A DNA stretch of 64,000 nucleotides from Bacillota bacterium (GCA_017442735.1 JAFRZE010000052.1:39215-103214); one strand, 5' to 3'. Shown: positions 9,629 to 18,883, counted from the first letter of the stretch. Notes: generated from the letters alone by a model not told the origin. Numbers and translations are program-made.

Positions 9629-10189
9629 TCAGACAGCCATGACCTCTTTCGTTTTGATGTCGACCATCTGATCTACTTTCTTGATATAATCGTCAGTCAG
9701 TTTCTGGAGCTTTTCTTCCAGATCCTTCTGATCATCTTCCGTGATAATGCTTTCTTTCTTTTCTTTCTTGATCAGTTCCATGACATCACGGCGGATATTG
9801 CGAAGGGCGACTTTCGCGCCCTCTCCGCGCTTTCTGACATCCTTGCTGGTCTCTTTACGTTTTTCCTCGGTCAGCTCCGGGAAAACAAGACGAATGACTT
9901 TACCGTCGTTGTTCGGGTGGATACCCAGATCCGAGACCATGATCGCCTTTTCGACTGTTTTCAGCATATTGGATTCCCAGGGCTGAATGACGATCATTCT
10001 TGGTTCAGGTACACTGACATTACCGACCTGCTGGATCGGGGTCGGCGTTCCGTAATAATCAACCATAATACGGTCCAGCACATGCGGATTCGCACGTCCG
10101 ACACGAATCGTATTATATTCGCTTTCGAGATTGGCGATCGCCTTCTCCATCCTGACTTTGCAGTCCTCGATCTCCTGTTGTTTTACCAT
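9629..10189 (-). CDS. frr: Ribosome recycling factor
   Basis: Splits post-termination ribosomes together with EF-G. The 186-residue protein has the full RRF pattern: a long helical bundle starting around KVRMEKAIANLESEYNTIR, the VGRANPHVLDRIMVDYYG strand region, PWESNMLKTVEKAI, and the C-terminal helix ending near DQMVDIKTKEV. It follows pyrH by 19 bases, the standard order, and is probably transcribed from the pyrH promoter. Confidence 0.97.
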   Translation of the reverse strand: MVKQQEIEDCKVRMEKAIANLESEYNTIRVGRANPHVLDRIMVDYYGTPTPIQQVGNVSVPEPRMIVIQPWESNMLKTVEKAIMVSDLGIHPNNDGKVIRLVFPELTEEKRKETSKDVRKRGEGAKVALRNIRRDVMELIKKEKKESIITEDDQKDLEEKLQKLTDDYIKKVDQMVDIKTKEVMAV

Positions 10190-10208
10190 GGTTTTGCCTC
10201 CTTATAAA

Positions 10209-10904
10209 TCAGATAATATCTGTACCGATCTTTTCACCTTTGATCGCTCTGCAAATGCTTCCCTCCTCAGAGAGCGCGAACAGTTTGCAGGGCATATGAT
10301 TATCCATCAGGAACGCCGCGGCCGTCAGATCGATGACCCGAAGTGTCTTGGCCAGCATTTCCTGATAGGTCAGACAGTCATATTTCTTCGCATTTGGGTT
10401 GATATTCGGATCCGAATCATATACACCGTCCACGTTTTTCGCCATCAGGATAAGGTCCGCTTCTATCTCTACGGCACGCAGCGCGACACCCATATCTGTT
10501 GAGAAGAACGGATGTCCGGTGCCTCCCGCAAAGAAGACAACTTTTCCTTCTTTCAGGTCTTTCAGCGCTTTATCTTTATTGAAGACTTCAGTATAAAGAC
10601 CGATCGGATATGGCGTATAAACGGATGTATCCATTCCTTCCGTCCGAAAGACTTCGGAGACATAAAGACAGTTCATGACTGTCGCCAGCATGCCGATCTG
10701 ATCCGCTTTTACACGGTCGATCCCTTCACTGCTGCGCCCTCTCCAGAAATTGCCTCCTCCGATCACGATACCGATCTGGCATCCGAGTTCTTTTGCTTCT
10801 CTGACCTGAGCGGCTACCTTTTTCGCTTCGGCGAGATTCAGGCTGAAACCCGCTTCTCCCGACAGCGCCTCTCCGCTCAGTTTCAATATGATCCTCTGAA
10901 CCAT
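10209..10904 (-). CDS. pyrH: UMP kinase
   Basis: Phosphorylates UMP to UDP; bacterial amino-acid-kinase-fold enzyme. The 231-residue protein has the phosphate loop KLSGEALSG at the N-terminus, the GGGNFWRG segment, and late residues (ADLILMAKNVDGVYDSDP) typical of the family. A promoter lies 40-70 bases upstream. Downstream is frr. Confidence 0.96.
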   Translation of the reverse strand: MVQRIILKLSGEALSGEAGFSLNLAEAKKVAAQVREAKELGCQIGIVIGGGNFWRGRSSEGIDRVKADQIGMLATVMNCLYVSEVFRTEGMDTSVYTPYPIGLYTEVFNKDKALKDLKEGKVVFFAGGTGHPFFSTDMGVALRAVEIEADLILMAKNVDGVYDSDPNINPNAKKYDCLTYQEMLAKTLRVIDLTAAAFLMDNHMPCKLFALSEEGSICRAIKGEKIGTDII

Positions 10905-10945
10905 TGTAAGATACCTTTCCTTCAGGATAGAATTGGTCTCCTGAT

Positions 10946-10974
10946 ATCATATCATATCCGGCGTGGAATTTCAA
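10946..10974 (-). promoter_or_regulatory. Sigma-A type promoter for pyrH-frr
   Basis: On the minus strand, TTGAAA (10969-10974), a 17-base spacer and TATGAT (10946-10951) precede pyrH. An overlapping second TATGAT lies at 10951-10956 but at a worse spacing. Confidence 0.7.
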
Positions 10975-10982
10975 TCTTTCAT

Positions 10983-11504
10983 CTATACTTTAGCGTTCGT
11001 CGAGCCGAATCCTCCGTCCCGAAGCTCGTGTGCCTGTGTAAAGAAATCACGGTCCGGAATATACAGTTCGAAGATCCCCTGGCAGAAAGCCTCTCCCCGT
11101 TCGATATGAAGACTTTTGTTTCCTTCATTGCGGATCTTGATAAAGATACACCCGTCGTTCTGAGAGTTTCCATAGTAGTCTTCGTCAATAATACCGATCG
11201 TGTTGGCCAGACGGGTATAATACTTGAACCCCAGCCCTGACTTGGGGACGATAGAAAGACGGGTATAACGATGGCAGTGGGCTTTGATCCCGGTAGGCAC
11301 CCGGATCTCCTCGCCCGGTTCAAGATCAAATGAAAATGGTGCGAAGAAATCCGCGCCGGCCGATCCTCCGGTCGCGATCTTTGGGAGAAAGACATCCTCC
11401 TCTTTTAATCCCACCGATTCCCTGACATCATCACGGACAGGTTCGTAATAACACTCCGAAGAAAGTTCTTCGATCAGAAGATCCAGCAGTTTTTTCCCTT
11501 CCAT
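10983..11504 (-). CDS. dut: dUTP diphosphatase with short N-terminal extension
   Basis: Hydrolyses dUTP to dUMP, keeping uracil out of DNA. All five trimeric dUTPase motifs are present: SAGADFFAP, PKSGLGFKY, GIIDEDYYG, the RGEAFCQGIF strand, and the P-loop-like GGFGSTN at the C-terminus. The protein is 173 residues, with about 45 before motif 1, longer than the common 140-150-residue enzyme. The ATG at 11504 has a GGGGGAAGAGG ribosome site. It lies alone between the tsf terminator and the pyrH promoter, so it is probably its own unit. Confidence 0.9.
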   Translation of the reverse strand: MEGKKLLDLLIEELSSECYYEPVRDDVRESVGLKEEDVFLPKIATGGSAGADFFAPFSFDLEPGEEIRVPTGIKAHCHRYTRLSIVPKSGLGFKYYTRLANTIGIIDEDYYGNSQNDGCIFIKIRNEGNKSLHIERGEAFCQGIFELYIPDRDFFTQAHELRDGGFGSTNAKV

Positions 11505-11536
11505 CTCCTCTTCCCCCTGACAGAATAGCTTGATCC

Positions 11537-11542
11537 ATTATA
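11537..11542 (-). promoter_or_regulatory. Probable -10 element for dut
   Basis: A perfect TATAAT on the minus strand 33 bases before the dut ATG. The -35 region (TTCCCT) is poor and falls in the tail of the tsf terminator, so this promoter may be weak or need help. Confidence 0.4.
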
Positions 11543-11555
11543 ATCCATGCAATAG

Positions 11556-11585
11556 AAAAAGGGAAGATGCAAAATACATCTTCCC
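11556..11585 (-). terminator. Rho-independent terminator of rpsB-tsf
   Basis: Perfect nine-base arms GGGAAGATG (11561-11569) and CATCTTCCC (11577-11585) form a hairpin that on the minus transcript is followed by TTTTTC. It lies 34 bases beyond the tsf stop. Confidence 0.88.
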
Positions 11586-11618
11586 TTCTTGTTCACGAAC
11601 CGGATTTTCTGTAACCGA

Positions 11619-12551
11619 TTACTTATTCATCTGTTTGGCAACTTCCGCAGCGAAATCTTCCTGCTTCTTTTCGATACCTTCACCTGTCTCGAAACGGATG
11701 AACCGCTCGACTTTGATCTCGGTACCGTTTTCCTTGCCGACAGCTGCCAGATACTGGCCGACAGTCTTCTCGGTGTCAAGGAAGAATTCCTGGTTCATGA
11801 GGCAAACCTCGGTCAGACGTTTCTTCATCTTACCGATCGCCATCTTTTCCTGGACCTGCTGAGGTTTGTTCGCGTTCTTGGGATCCTGGGCGATCTGGCC
11901 GAGAATGATCTCATTCTCTTTAGCCGTCCATTCAGCCGGAATGCTGGCCTCGTCAAGGAACAGAGGATTCAGCGCGGCGACCTGCATCGCAACATTCTTA
12001 ACAGCCTTTTTGACATTGTCATTGACGTTGTCGCAGGTAACGCTCACCAGAACGGCGATCCTTCCGCCGCCATGCAGATAGGAACCAATATAGGATTCAG
12101 AGACAAGCTGCTCAAAACGACGAATCTGCAGATTCTCGTGGATAACGGCAACTTTTTCCACCAGCGCGTCACCGACGGTCTTGGAAGCATCTTCGATCCA
12201 GGGCTCAGCTTTGAACTCGTCCATATTCTTCGCGGTAGTAGCAAGTGCCTGAGCACTGACATTCGCGACGAAATCCTTGAACAGATCGTTCTTGGCAACG
12301 AAATCAGTTTCGGAGTTGACTTCGACAACGACCGCTTTCTTGAAATCATCAGCAACTTTGAAAGCAACCAGACCTTCTGCGGCGATACGGCCGGCCTTCT
12401 TGGCAGCCATAGCCAGACCGGCTTTGCGAAGCACTTCAACAGCGCTCTGGACATTGCCGTCGGTCTCGATCAGGGCTCTCTTGCAGTCCATAATTCCTGC
12501 GCCGGTCAGATCGCGCAGTTCTTTTACCATCTGTGCGGTTACGTTAGCCAT
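11619..12551 (-). CDS. tsf: Translation elongation factor Ts
   Basis: Nucleotide exchange factor for EF-Tu. The 310-residue protein has the N-terminal UBA-like region (VKELRDLTGAGIMDCKRAL) and the VEVNSETDFVAKND signature. Its ATG overlaps the rpsB stop in a TAATG junction, so S2 and EF-Ts are coupled, the usual order. A strong terminator follows. Confidence 0.98.
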   Translation of the reverse strand: MANVTAQMVKELRDLTGAGIMDCKRALIETDGNVQSAVEVLRKAGLAMAAKKAGRIAAEGLVAFKVADDFKKAVVVEVNSETDFVAKNDLFKDFVANVSAQALATTAKNMDEFKAEPWIEDASKTVGDALVEKVAVIHENLQIRRFEQLVSESYIGSYLHGGGRIAVLVSVTCDNVNDNVKKAVKNVAMQVAALNPLFLDEASIPAEWTAKENEIILGQIAQDPKNANKPQQVQEKMAIGKMKKRLTEVCLMNQEFFLDTEKTVGQYLAAVGKENGTEIKVERFIRFETGEGIEKKQEDFAAEVAKQMNK

Positions 12552-13309
12552 TATTCATTCTCCTCTTCGGTTTCGACAACTTCTTCCTCGGGCTCTTCTT
12601 CACTCTCGGGAGCGGGCGTATTCTGTTCGCCCTGGTTCGCTTCGATGACAGCGTCCGCGATCATACCGGCGATCAGTTTGACGGCACGGATAGCATCATC
12701 GTTTCCGGGGATCACGTAGGTGATCTCTTCGGGATCGCAGTTGGTATCAACGATCGCAACGGTAGGAATACCAAGAATGTGGGATTCCTGAACCGCGATC
12801 TGTTCCTTGTGCGGGTCAACGATGAAGATCAGGTCAGGCAGACGATCCATCTTACGGATACCGTCCAGGTTTCTCTGCAGCTTTTCAAGCTCTTTGCGAA
12901 GGTTCATGACTTCCTTCTTCGGAAGGGCCTCAAACATGCCTTCATCTTCCATCTTTTCAAGCTCTTCCATGCGAGCGACACGGCTGCGGATCGTCTTGAA
13001 ATTGGTGAGCATTCCGCCCAGCCAGCGGCTGTTGACATAGTACATTCCGCAGCGCTCAGCTTCGACTTTCATGGTCTCCTGCGCCTGCTTCTTGGTACCG
13101 ACAAACAGAACTGTTCCGCCGTCAGCGACGATGTTCTTGACTGCGGCATAAGCCTCGTCGACCTTGCGGCTGGTCTTCTGCAGATCGATAATGTAGATCC
13201 CGTTTCTTTCAGTGAAGATATACGGAGCCATCTTCGGGTTCCATCTTCTGGTCTGGTGACCGAAATGAACACCGGCCTCCAGGAGCTGTTTCATAGAAAT
13301 CACGCTCAT
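12551..13309 (-). CDS. rpsB: 30S ribosomal protein S2
   Basis: Small-subunit ribosomal protein. The 252-residue product starts [20 protein letters not shown] and contains [29 protein letters not shown] and [12 protein letters not shown]. An in-frame ATG at 13324 exists, but it lies inside the ATGGAGGAA ribosome site that serves the ATG at 13309, so the shorter form is chosen. The last ~35 residues are acidic (Glu-rich), a species-variable tail. Confidence 0.97.
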   Translation of the reverse strand: MSVISMKQLLEAGVHFGHQTRRWNPKMAPYIFTERNGIYIIDLQKTSRKVDEAYAAVKNIVADGGTVLFVGTKKQAQETMKVEAERCGMYYVNSRWLGGMLTNFKTIRSRVARMEELEKMEDEGMFEALPKKEVMNLRKELEKLQRNLDGIRKMDRLPDLIFIVDPHKEQIAVQESHILGIPTVAIVDTNCDPEEITYVIPGNDDAIRAVKLIAGMIADAVIEANQGEQNTPAPESEEEPEEEVVETEEENE

Positions 13310-13420
13310 GTTACATTCCTCCATAGATTGGTTTTTTTCCTCCTCCGATCCGATATCTGCCGGATACCCATATGGGAACCGCCGGCACGGACCCGGAGTG
13401 TGGACTATTCACAAAATGGC
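13310..13420 (-). promoter_or_regulatory. rpsB 5' leader
   Basis: About 105 bases lie between the promoter and the S2 start. They include the ten-base palindrome CCCATATGGG (13367-13376), flanked by GCCGGCGG and CCGGCAG, and an AGGAGG run well ahead of the true ribosome site. S2 leaders are autoregulated in some bacteria; here regulation is only inferred from the potential structure. Confidence 0.35.
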
Positions 13421-13449
13421 ATTTTACCATATTTGCAGCATAAAGTAAA
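13421..13449 (-). promoter_or_regulatory. Promoter of rpsB-tsf
   Basis: Minus-strand TTTACT (13444-13449), 17-base spacer and TAAAAT (13421-13426). It starts directly downstream of the sigma-factor gene. Confidence 0.75.
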
Positions 13450-13461
13450 GAGTTTTTTGCG

Positions 13462-14022
13462 CTAATTCAGGCGATTTTTCAGCTTAAGGATCGCACTGGC
13501 ATGAAAAGAACGAACAATATAGTAATTCATCTGTTTCATCCTGGCGATTTCGGTCAATGACTGATCTTCGAAATAGTGTTCTCTGATCATCGCGCGTTCC
13601 ATCGGTTCCAGATGATCCATCGCGTCATACAGGTTCAGCTGTTCATCCGTGATCTCCATGATAGTCTGATCCGGAAACGCCTCTTCCTCCGACTGCGTCG
13701 CAGCGCTGATGATTTCCGGGATGAGTCCTACTACGACCGGATTTTCACTTTGGATATTCCGGGCATCCCGTCTTTTTATCATCCACTGATATCGAAGCGT
13801 CCCGTCCAGTATGGCTCCCCGGATCCGGTGGCAGGCATAGGTCGCGAACGGCCCCTTATCTTCACTGTAATGATCGACTGCGTGGATCAGTCCGATACAA
13901 CCTTCCTGATATACATCTTCCTCGGTCATACCTTCAGGTAAACCGCCTTTGATCCGGCTCATCACAAACCGGACCAGCAGAATATTCTCTTCGATCAGTC
14001 GTTTTCTGTCTTTTTCATCCAC
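13462..14022 (-). CDS. Small FliA/WhiG-like sigma-70 family factor
   Basis: RNA polymerase sigma factor of 186 residues. Region 2 is clear: MTEEDVYQEGCIGLIHAVDHYSEDKG and then FATYACHRIRGAILDGTLR, which resembles the FliA/SigD class. Region 4 is a C-terminal helix-turn-helix (LEPMERAMIREHYFEDQSLTEIARM). Region 3 is nearly missing and replaced by about 40 poorly conserved acidic residues, so the protein is roughly 60-70 residues shorter than flagellar sigma factors. It lies after topA, 36 bases downstream. No flagellar gene is in the window and the regulon is unknown; it could be a degenerate motility factor or a specialised regulator. Confidence 0.8.
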   Translation of the reverse strand: MDEKDRKRLIEENILLVRFVMSRIKGGLPEGMTEEDVYQEGCIGLIHAVDHYSEDKGPFATYACHRIRGAILDGTLRYQWMIKRRDARNIQSENPVVVGLIPEIISAATQSEEEAFPDQTIMEITDEQLNLYDAMDHLEPMERAMIREHYFEDQSLTEIARMKQMNYYIVRSFHASAILKLKNRLN

Positions 14023-14058
14023 TGTCAGCTCCTCTCGGCTGAAAGTGGGTACAGGTCT

Positions 14059-16155
14059 TTATTCTTCTGTCTCTTCTATCTCTTTTTTGTATCCGCAGCC
14101 TTCCTCCAGGCAGACCAGCTTATGGATCCTTCCCTGTCTTTCATAAAGGATATGGCCGCAGTTCGGACAAAGCTTAGCTGTCGGTTTGTCCCAGGACATA
14201 AAGCTGCAGGTCGGATTGTCTTCACAGCCGTAATAGGTTCTTCCCTTCCGGCTTCTTCGGACCAGAATATCCTTCCCGCAGAGCGGACACTGAACACCGA
14301 TCTTCTCCAGATACGGTTTGGTGTTCCGGCACTCGGGGAATCCCGGACAGGCATAAAACTTGCCGAACCGTCCCATCTTCAGGACCATCCGCCTGCCGCA
14401 GACGTCACAGATCTCATCTGTAACCTCATCCTGAATCGTGACTTTTTCGATCTCTTTCTCCGCGCTTTTCAGCTGAGGTTCAAAGGTATCATAAAACTCA
14501 CGGATCACATCTTTCCAGGCACGCTGTCCGTCTTCCACCTGATCCAGCTCGTCCTCCATCTGCGCCGTAAAGCCGATATCGTTGATCGATTTGAAATAGT
14601 CCGCGCTCATCTGATGAACGATGGATCCAAGCTCTGTCACATACAGGGCTTTCTTTTCTTTGGACACATAGCCGCGGCTGATCAGCGTGGTGATCGTCGG
14701 AGCGTAGGTACTGGGACGTCCCACACCGTTCTCCTCCATGGCGCGCACCAGAAGACCTTCCGTATATCTTGCCGGAGGCTGGGTAAAGTGCTGTTCCGGA
14801 AGGATCTTTTTCACTTTCAGCACATCCCCTTCCTTCATATCCTTGAAGCCCTTCAGGACATCATCGGTTTTTTCCTCATCCTGATAAACTTTCAAAAATC
14901 CCGGGAAACGAAGTACGGATCCGGAAGCTTCCAGTCGGATCTTATTCTTTCCCGTTTTGTCTTCAGCTGTGATATGCTGGGTCTCATATTCACAGGGAGC
15001 CATCCGGCTGGCAAGGAAGCGATAATAGATCAGCTGATAAAGCCGCATCTGGTCTTTCGAGAGAGAGCCTTCAATACTCTTCGGATCCAGCAGCAGATTG
15101 GTCGGACGGATCGCTTCATGCGCGTCCTGGATCCGTCTTCCTTTTCCCTGCCGCACGGAAGAGGCGACATACTCTTCACCGATCTTCGTTTTGATATATT
15201 CCGCGGCCTGCTGCTGCATTTCTTCCGCAATACGCGTGCTGTCCGTACGCAGATACGTGATCAGGCCTGTCTGCCCCATACCGGACAGTTCCACACCTTC
15301 ATAAAGCATCTGGGCGATACTCATCGTCTTCTGCGGTGAAAAACCGAGCTTCCGGCTGGCTTCCTGCTGCAGTGTACTCGTTGTAAATGCTTCCGGCGCC
15401 TTCCGGCTGCGTTTGCCCGTCCGGATAGACTGGATGGAAAAATCGCCCGCTTTCCTGATCTTCTCACAGACTTCCTCTGTCTGTACCTGGTCGACGAGTT
15501 CAGCCTTCTCTTCACCGACAGTTGTCAGCTGCATTTTCAGCATCCCTGCATGCGTTTGGTTTTCCAGGGATAAATCAACGGTCCAGAACTCTTTCTGCTC
15601 GAAATCCGCGATGTCCTTTTCCCTGTCGCACAGAAGAGAAAGGCAGGCTGCCTGCACGCGTCCCGCGCTGAGTCCTTTTTTGATTTTTTTCCAAAGAAGC
15701 GGGCTCATCTGATAGCCGACGATCCTGTCCAGTACACGGCGTGCCTGCTGCGCGTCGACCAGATCCTGATCGATCGCCCTCGAATGCTTCATCGCTTCTC
15801 GTACAGCCTGTTTGGTGATCTCGTTAAACGTGATCCGGCTGGCTTTTTCGGGATCGATCCCAAGCGCGATCGCCAGATGCCAGGAGATCGCTTCTCCCTC
15901 ACGGTCAGGGTCTGTAGCCAGATAAACGACATCCGCCTTTTTAGCCGCGGTTTTGAGTTCGCTGAGTACGTCTCCCTTGCCGCGGATCGTGATATAATGC
16001 GGTTCAAAATCGTTCTCTATATCAACGCCCATCTGGCTCTTCGGCAGATCTCTCACATGTCCTTCCGAAGCAATGACCTGATAGGTGCTTCCCAGGAACT
16101 TTCGGATCGTTTTTGCCTTTGTCGGTGATTCTACGATCACTAATTTTTTCGCCAT
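14059..16155 (-). CDS. topA: DNA topoisomerase I
   Basis: Type IA topoisomerase relaxing negative supercoils. The 698-residue protein begins MAKKLVIVESPTKAKTI (TOPRIM), has the second acidic motif TDPDREGEAI, the active-site Tyr in GLITYLRTDSTRI, and C-terminal zinc-ribbon repeats with cysteine pairs CDVC/CPGFPEC, CPLC/CEDNPTC and CPNC/CLEEGC. The ATG at 16155 has GAGGAG just upstream; the open frame extends to 16284 into dprA without similarity. It follows dprA by 20 bases. Confidence 0.97.
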   Translation of the reverse strand: MAKKLVIVESPTKAKTIRKFLGSTYQVIASEGHVRDLPKSQMGVDIENDFEPHYITIRGKGDVLSELKTAAKKADVVYLATDPDREGEAISWHLAIALGIDPEKASRITFNEITKQAVREAMKHSRAIDQDLVDAQQARRVLDRIVGYQMSPLLWKKIKKGLSAGRVQAACLSLLCDREKDIADFEQKEFWTVDLSLENQTHAGMLKMQLTTVGEEKAELVDQVQTEEVCEKIRKAGDFSIQSIRTGKRSRKAPEAFTTSTLQQEASRKLGFSPQKTMSIAQMLYEGVELSGMGQTGLITYLRTDSTRIAEEMQQQAAEYIKTKIGEEYVASSVRQGKGRRIQDAHEAIRPTNLLLDPKSIEGSLSKDQMRLYQLIYYRFLASRMAPCEYETQHITAEDKTGKNKIRLEASGSVLRFPGFLKVYQDEEKTDDVLKGFKDMKEGDVLKVKKILPEQHFTQPPARYTEGLLVRAMEENGVGRPSTYAPTITTLISRGYVSKEKKALYVTELGSIVHQMSADYFKSINDIGFTAQMEDELDQVEDGQRAWKDVIREFYDTFEPQLKSAEKEIEKVTIQDEVTDEICDVCGRRMVLKMGRFGKFYACPGFPECRNTKPYLEKIGVQCPLCGKDILVRRSRKGRTYYGCEDNPTCSFMSWDKPTAKLCPNCGHILYERQGRIHKLVCLEEGCGYKKEIEETEE

Positions 16156-16175
16156 ACTTCTCCTCAATTCATGAA

Positions 16176-17165
16176 TTACTTTCGATAGATTTTCAGTCCG
16201 TCCCGTCTTTCGATCCATCCACCCATCTCTAGCATCGTCAGTCCCGTCTGGATTTTCGAGGGGCTTTCTCCTGTAGCGGAGCAAAGCTCCTCGGGCGATG
16301 AACCGAAATCATCGATCTTATCGTACAACCATTTCCACCCATCGTAGGCGGATCTGCCTGTCTTGCTCTTTTCATCTTCAACTTCTTCGATGGAAATCTG
16401 CCTTTGTTTATACCTCTCCGCGACCATATCAGCAGAAGTGACCACTTCCGCCCCGTCTGTCAGCAACCGATGAACGCCTACGGAATTCATCTCAAAGATG
16501 CTTCCCGGTACCGCGAACAGATCCTTGCCCTGCTCGATCGCGTACTGGGCTGTATTGATCGCGCCGCTTCTTCCCGCTGCCTGAACTACAACGACCGCAA
16601 GCGAGATCCCGCTGATCAGACGGTTCCTTTCCAGGAAATTCCATTTTTCTGTGTGCGTCCCCGGCGGATACTCAGAGAGAACAAGTCCTTTCGAAGCTGT
16701 CCGTTCAAACAGCCAGGTGTTGGACGGCGGATAACATTTATCGAGTCCTCCGGGGAGAAAAGCGATCGTACAACCGGAAACATCCAGCGCGCCTTTATGC
16801 GCGCAGCTGTCGATCCCTCGTGCCATACCGCTGACAACTACCAGTCCTTCTTTTGCACATGAGCGGGCTATTTCATAGGCGGCTTTTTCTCCATAAGCGG
16901 AGCTGTTTCTCGTTCCCACGATCGCGATCGAGTCCTTTTGTGCCAGGGACAGATCCCCCCGGTAAAACAATGCTTTCGGAGGATTCTCTATGTTTCTTAG
17001 CATCGCGGGATATGTTTCTTCTTCAGAAAAAACCAAACCGATTCCCTTGCGGTCACACTCCTCACGAAGCGCAGCCAGATAATCAGTTCGGTCCTTTGCG
17101 TTGAGAAACTTCTGGCCAAGCGACCATAAGTAATCATTTTGTTCTTTTGTAGTAGTCTGTATCAT
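16176..17165 (-). CDS. dprA: DNA processing protein DprA
   Basis: Loads RecA on incoming single-stranded DNA during transformation. The 329-residue protein has a Rossmann-like core with IVGTRNSSAYG, VSGMARGIDSCAHKGAL, GGLDKCYPP and the late NTAQYAIEQGKDLFAVPG, plus a C-terminal winged-helix (about 265-329). It is the first gene of a dprA-topA-sigma unit, opposite comM/yifB. Confidence 0.95.
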   Translation of the reverse strand: MIQTTTKEQNDYLWSLGQKFLNAKDRTDYLAALREECDRKGIGLVFSEEETYPAMLRNIENPPKALFYRGDLSLAQKDSIAIVGTRNSSAYGEKAAYEIARSCAKEGLVVVSGMARGIDSCAHKGALDVSGCTIAFLPGGLDKCYPPSNTWLFERTASKGLVLSEYPPGTHTEKWNFLERNRLISGISLAVVVVQAAGRSGAINTAQYAIEQGKDLFAVPGSIFEMNSVGVHRLLTDGAEVVTSADMVAERYKQRQISIEEVEDEKSKTGRSAYDGWKWLYDKIDDFGSSPEELCSATGESPSKIQTGLTMLEMGGWIERRDGLKIYRK

Positions 17166-17198
17166 ATAAATCCTTTCTACAGACTCTTAGACCAAAAC

Positions 17199-17227
17199 AT
17201 TATAAGCGATTTCCTCCTTCTTGTACA
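17199..17227 (-). promoter_or_regulatory. Promoter of dprA-topA-sigma
   Basis: Minus-strand TGTACA (17222-17227), 17-base spacer and a perfect TATAAT (17199-17204), 34 bases before the dprA ATG. Confidence 0.65.
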
Positions 17228-17355
17228 GCCCTTTTTCAAATTTTCAAAAAAAAGTGAAAATTGTCTGAAAAACTGCCGATAATAATAATAGGGGGGTATA
17301 TCTTAATTTAGAAAAGCTGTCTTTTCTCTGACAAAGACCGCTAAAGGAGGATTCT

Positions 17356-18873
17356 ATGTTTTATCGTATTCACAGTGCCGCGATCAGTGGTCTGACAGGC
17401 GTTCTTCTGGAGATCGAATGCTACGTGTCCGGAGGACTGCCAAACTTTACCGTTGTCGGGATCCCGCCGTCTCACGGCGCGGCCTGCCGGGAAAGGATCC
17501 GCAGTGCGCTTAAAAACGCGGGGTTTACTCTTCCGCCATCCAGGATCACGATCAATATTCGTTCCAAAGATCAGCTTTTGACACCCGACACATCATCCCT
17601 TTCGGCTCTGGATCTTCCCGTCGCGCTTACGATCCTTGCCTGCGAAAGACAGATCCCGACCGATCTGCTGGACCAGGCCGTCTGGTTAGGTGAGTTTGGC
17701 CTCGACGGCAGTATCAAGCCTTTATACGGCGCGCTCTGTATGACCCGGACAGCCAAAAGAGATCTTCCTTCCGCGGGCAGCATCTTTCTGCCTCTTGACA
17801 ACGCTCCGGAAGCCGCGTTATTCCCGGGTCTGCCTGTCTACGGCATTTCCAGTCTTCAGGAAACGGTAGACCTGCTCCGTTCCCATCATCTTCCGAAACC
17901 GGCCGTCCCTGTTCAAAAACCGGCCGCGGTCCATGTATCCGGATTCGATCTGATCAAAGGTCAGCAGTTAGCCAAACGGGTCATGACGATCGCCGCTGCC
18001 GGAATGCACAACATGCTGATGATCGGTCCTCCCGGATGCGGAAAGACCATGCTGGCCCACGAACTGCCTGCCCTGCTTCCTCCGCTTACATATGAAGAGA
18101 AGCTGGAACTGACTGAAATATACAGCAATTCTCAGCTTCTTTCCGTGAGTGAGGGGATGATCCATGATCGTCCCTTCCGGCAGCCTCATCATTCGACCAC
18201 GTCGATCGCACTGATCGGCGGCGGTAATATTCCGAAACCGGGAGAGATCACACTCTCTCACCATGGTGTTTTGTTCCTCGATGAACTCCCTGAATTTGCC
18301 AGAAGCGCCATTGAAAGTATGCGGGAGCCCCTGGAAGAACACCGGGTGCGGATCAGCCGCATATCCGGCACCTTCACCTATCCGGCGGACTTTCTGCTGG
18401 CAGCTGCCATGAATCCCTGTCCCTGCGGGCATTATCCCGACAGAGATCTTTGCCACTGCAGCGAGACCCGGATCAAGGCGTATTACGAAAAAATCAAAAG
18501 TCCTCTCTTTGACAGGATCGATCTCATCGTAACATTGAAACCTGTTACCACAGCCGATATTCGGACACAGACAGAGTTTACCTATCAGAAAGCCCTGGAG
18601 CTCGTTTCAACCGCGCATCAGGCACAGGAAAAGCGTTTTGGGCAAAAAGGCTGTTACAATTCCCGCATGAGCACGGAAGAACTTGAAAAATACGCGGCAC
18701 TGGATGAAGAATGTCATCTCTTCACCGAACAGGCAATGTCACGCTACCATCTGTCCATGCGTGGTTATCATAAGATCCTGAAAGTGGCCCGGACACTGGC
18801 CGACATGGAAGGATCAGAAAAGATCCGTCTATGTGATCTCGCGGAAGCGATCCAGTACCGCAGTATTCTCTGA
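17356..18873 (+). CDS. comM: YifB/ComM family Mg-chelatase-like AAA+ ATPase
   Basis: AAA+ ATPase related to ComM, a helicase that promotes branch migration during natural transformation in Gram-negatives; the role in Clostridia is inferred. The 505-residue protein has the N-terminal ChlI-like domain (1-170), Walker A GPPGCGKTM (about 219-227), Walker B LFLDELPEF, and a cysteine group MNPCPCGHYPDRDLCHC, then the C-terminal Mg-chelatase helical domain. AAAGGAGG lies eight bases before the ATG. Its placement back to back with dprA fits a shared DNA-uptake role. The 190-base gap upstream is AT-rich and holds the dprA promoter; a weak TTGTCT/TAATAA pair near 17260-17290 may serve this gene. Confidence 0.9.
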   Translation: MFYRIHSAAISGLTGVLLEIECYVSGGLPNFTVVGIPPSHGAACRERIRSALKNAGFTLPPSRITINIRSKDQLLTPDTSSLSALDLPVALTILACERQIPTDLLDQAVWLGEFGLDGSIKPLYGALCMTRTAKRDLPSAGSIFLPLDNAPEAALFPGLPVYGISSLQETVDLLRSHHLPKPAVPVQKPAAVHVSGFDLIKGQQLAKRVMTIAAAGMHNMLMIGPPGCGKTMLAHELPALLPPLTYEEKLELTEIYSNSQLLSVSEGMIHDRPFRQPHHSTTSIALIGGGNIPKPGEITLSHHGVLFLDELPEFARSAIESMREPLEEHRVRISRISGTFTYPADFLLAAAMNPCPCGHYPDRDLCHCSETRIKAYYEKIKSPLFDRIDLIVTLKPVTTADIRTQTEFTYQKALELVSTAHQAQEKRFGQKGCYNSRMSTEELEKYAALDEECHLFTEQAMSRYHLSMRGYHKILKVARTLADMEGSEKIRLCDLAEAIQYRSIL

Positions 18874-18883
18874 GATCATCTTT

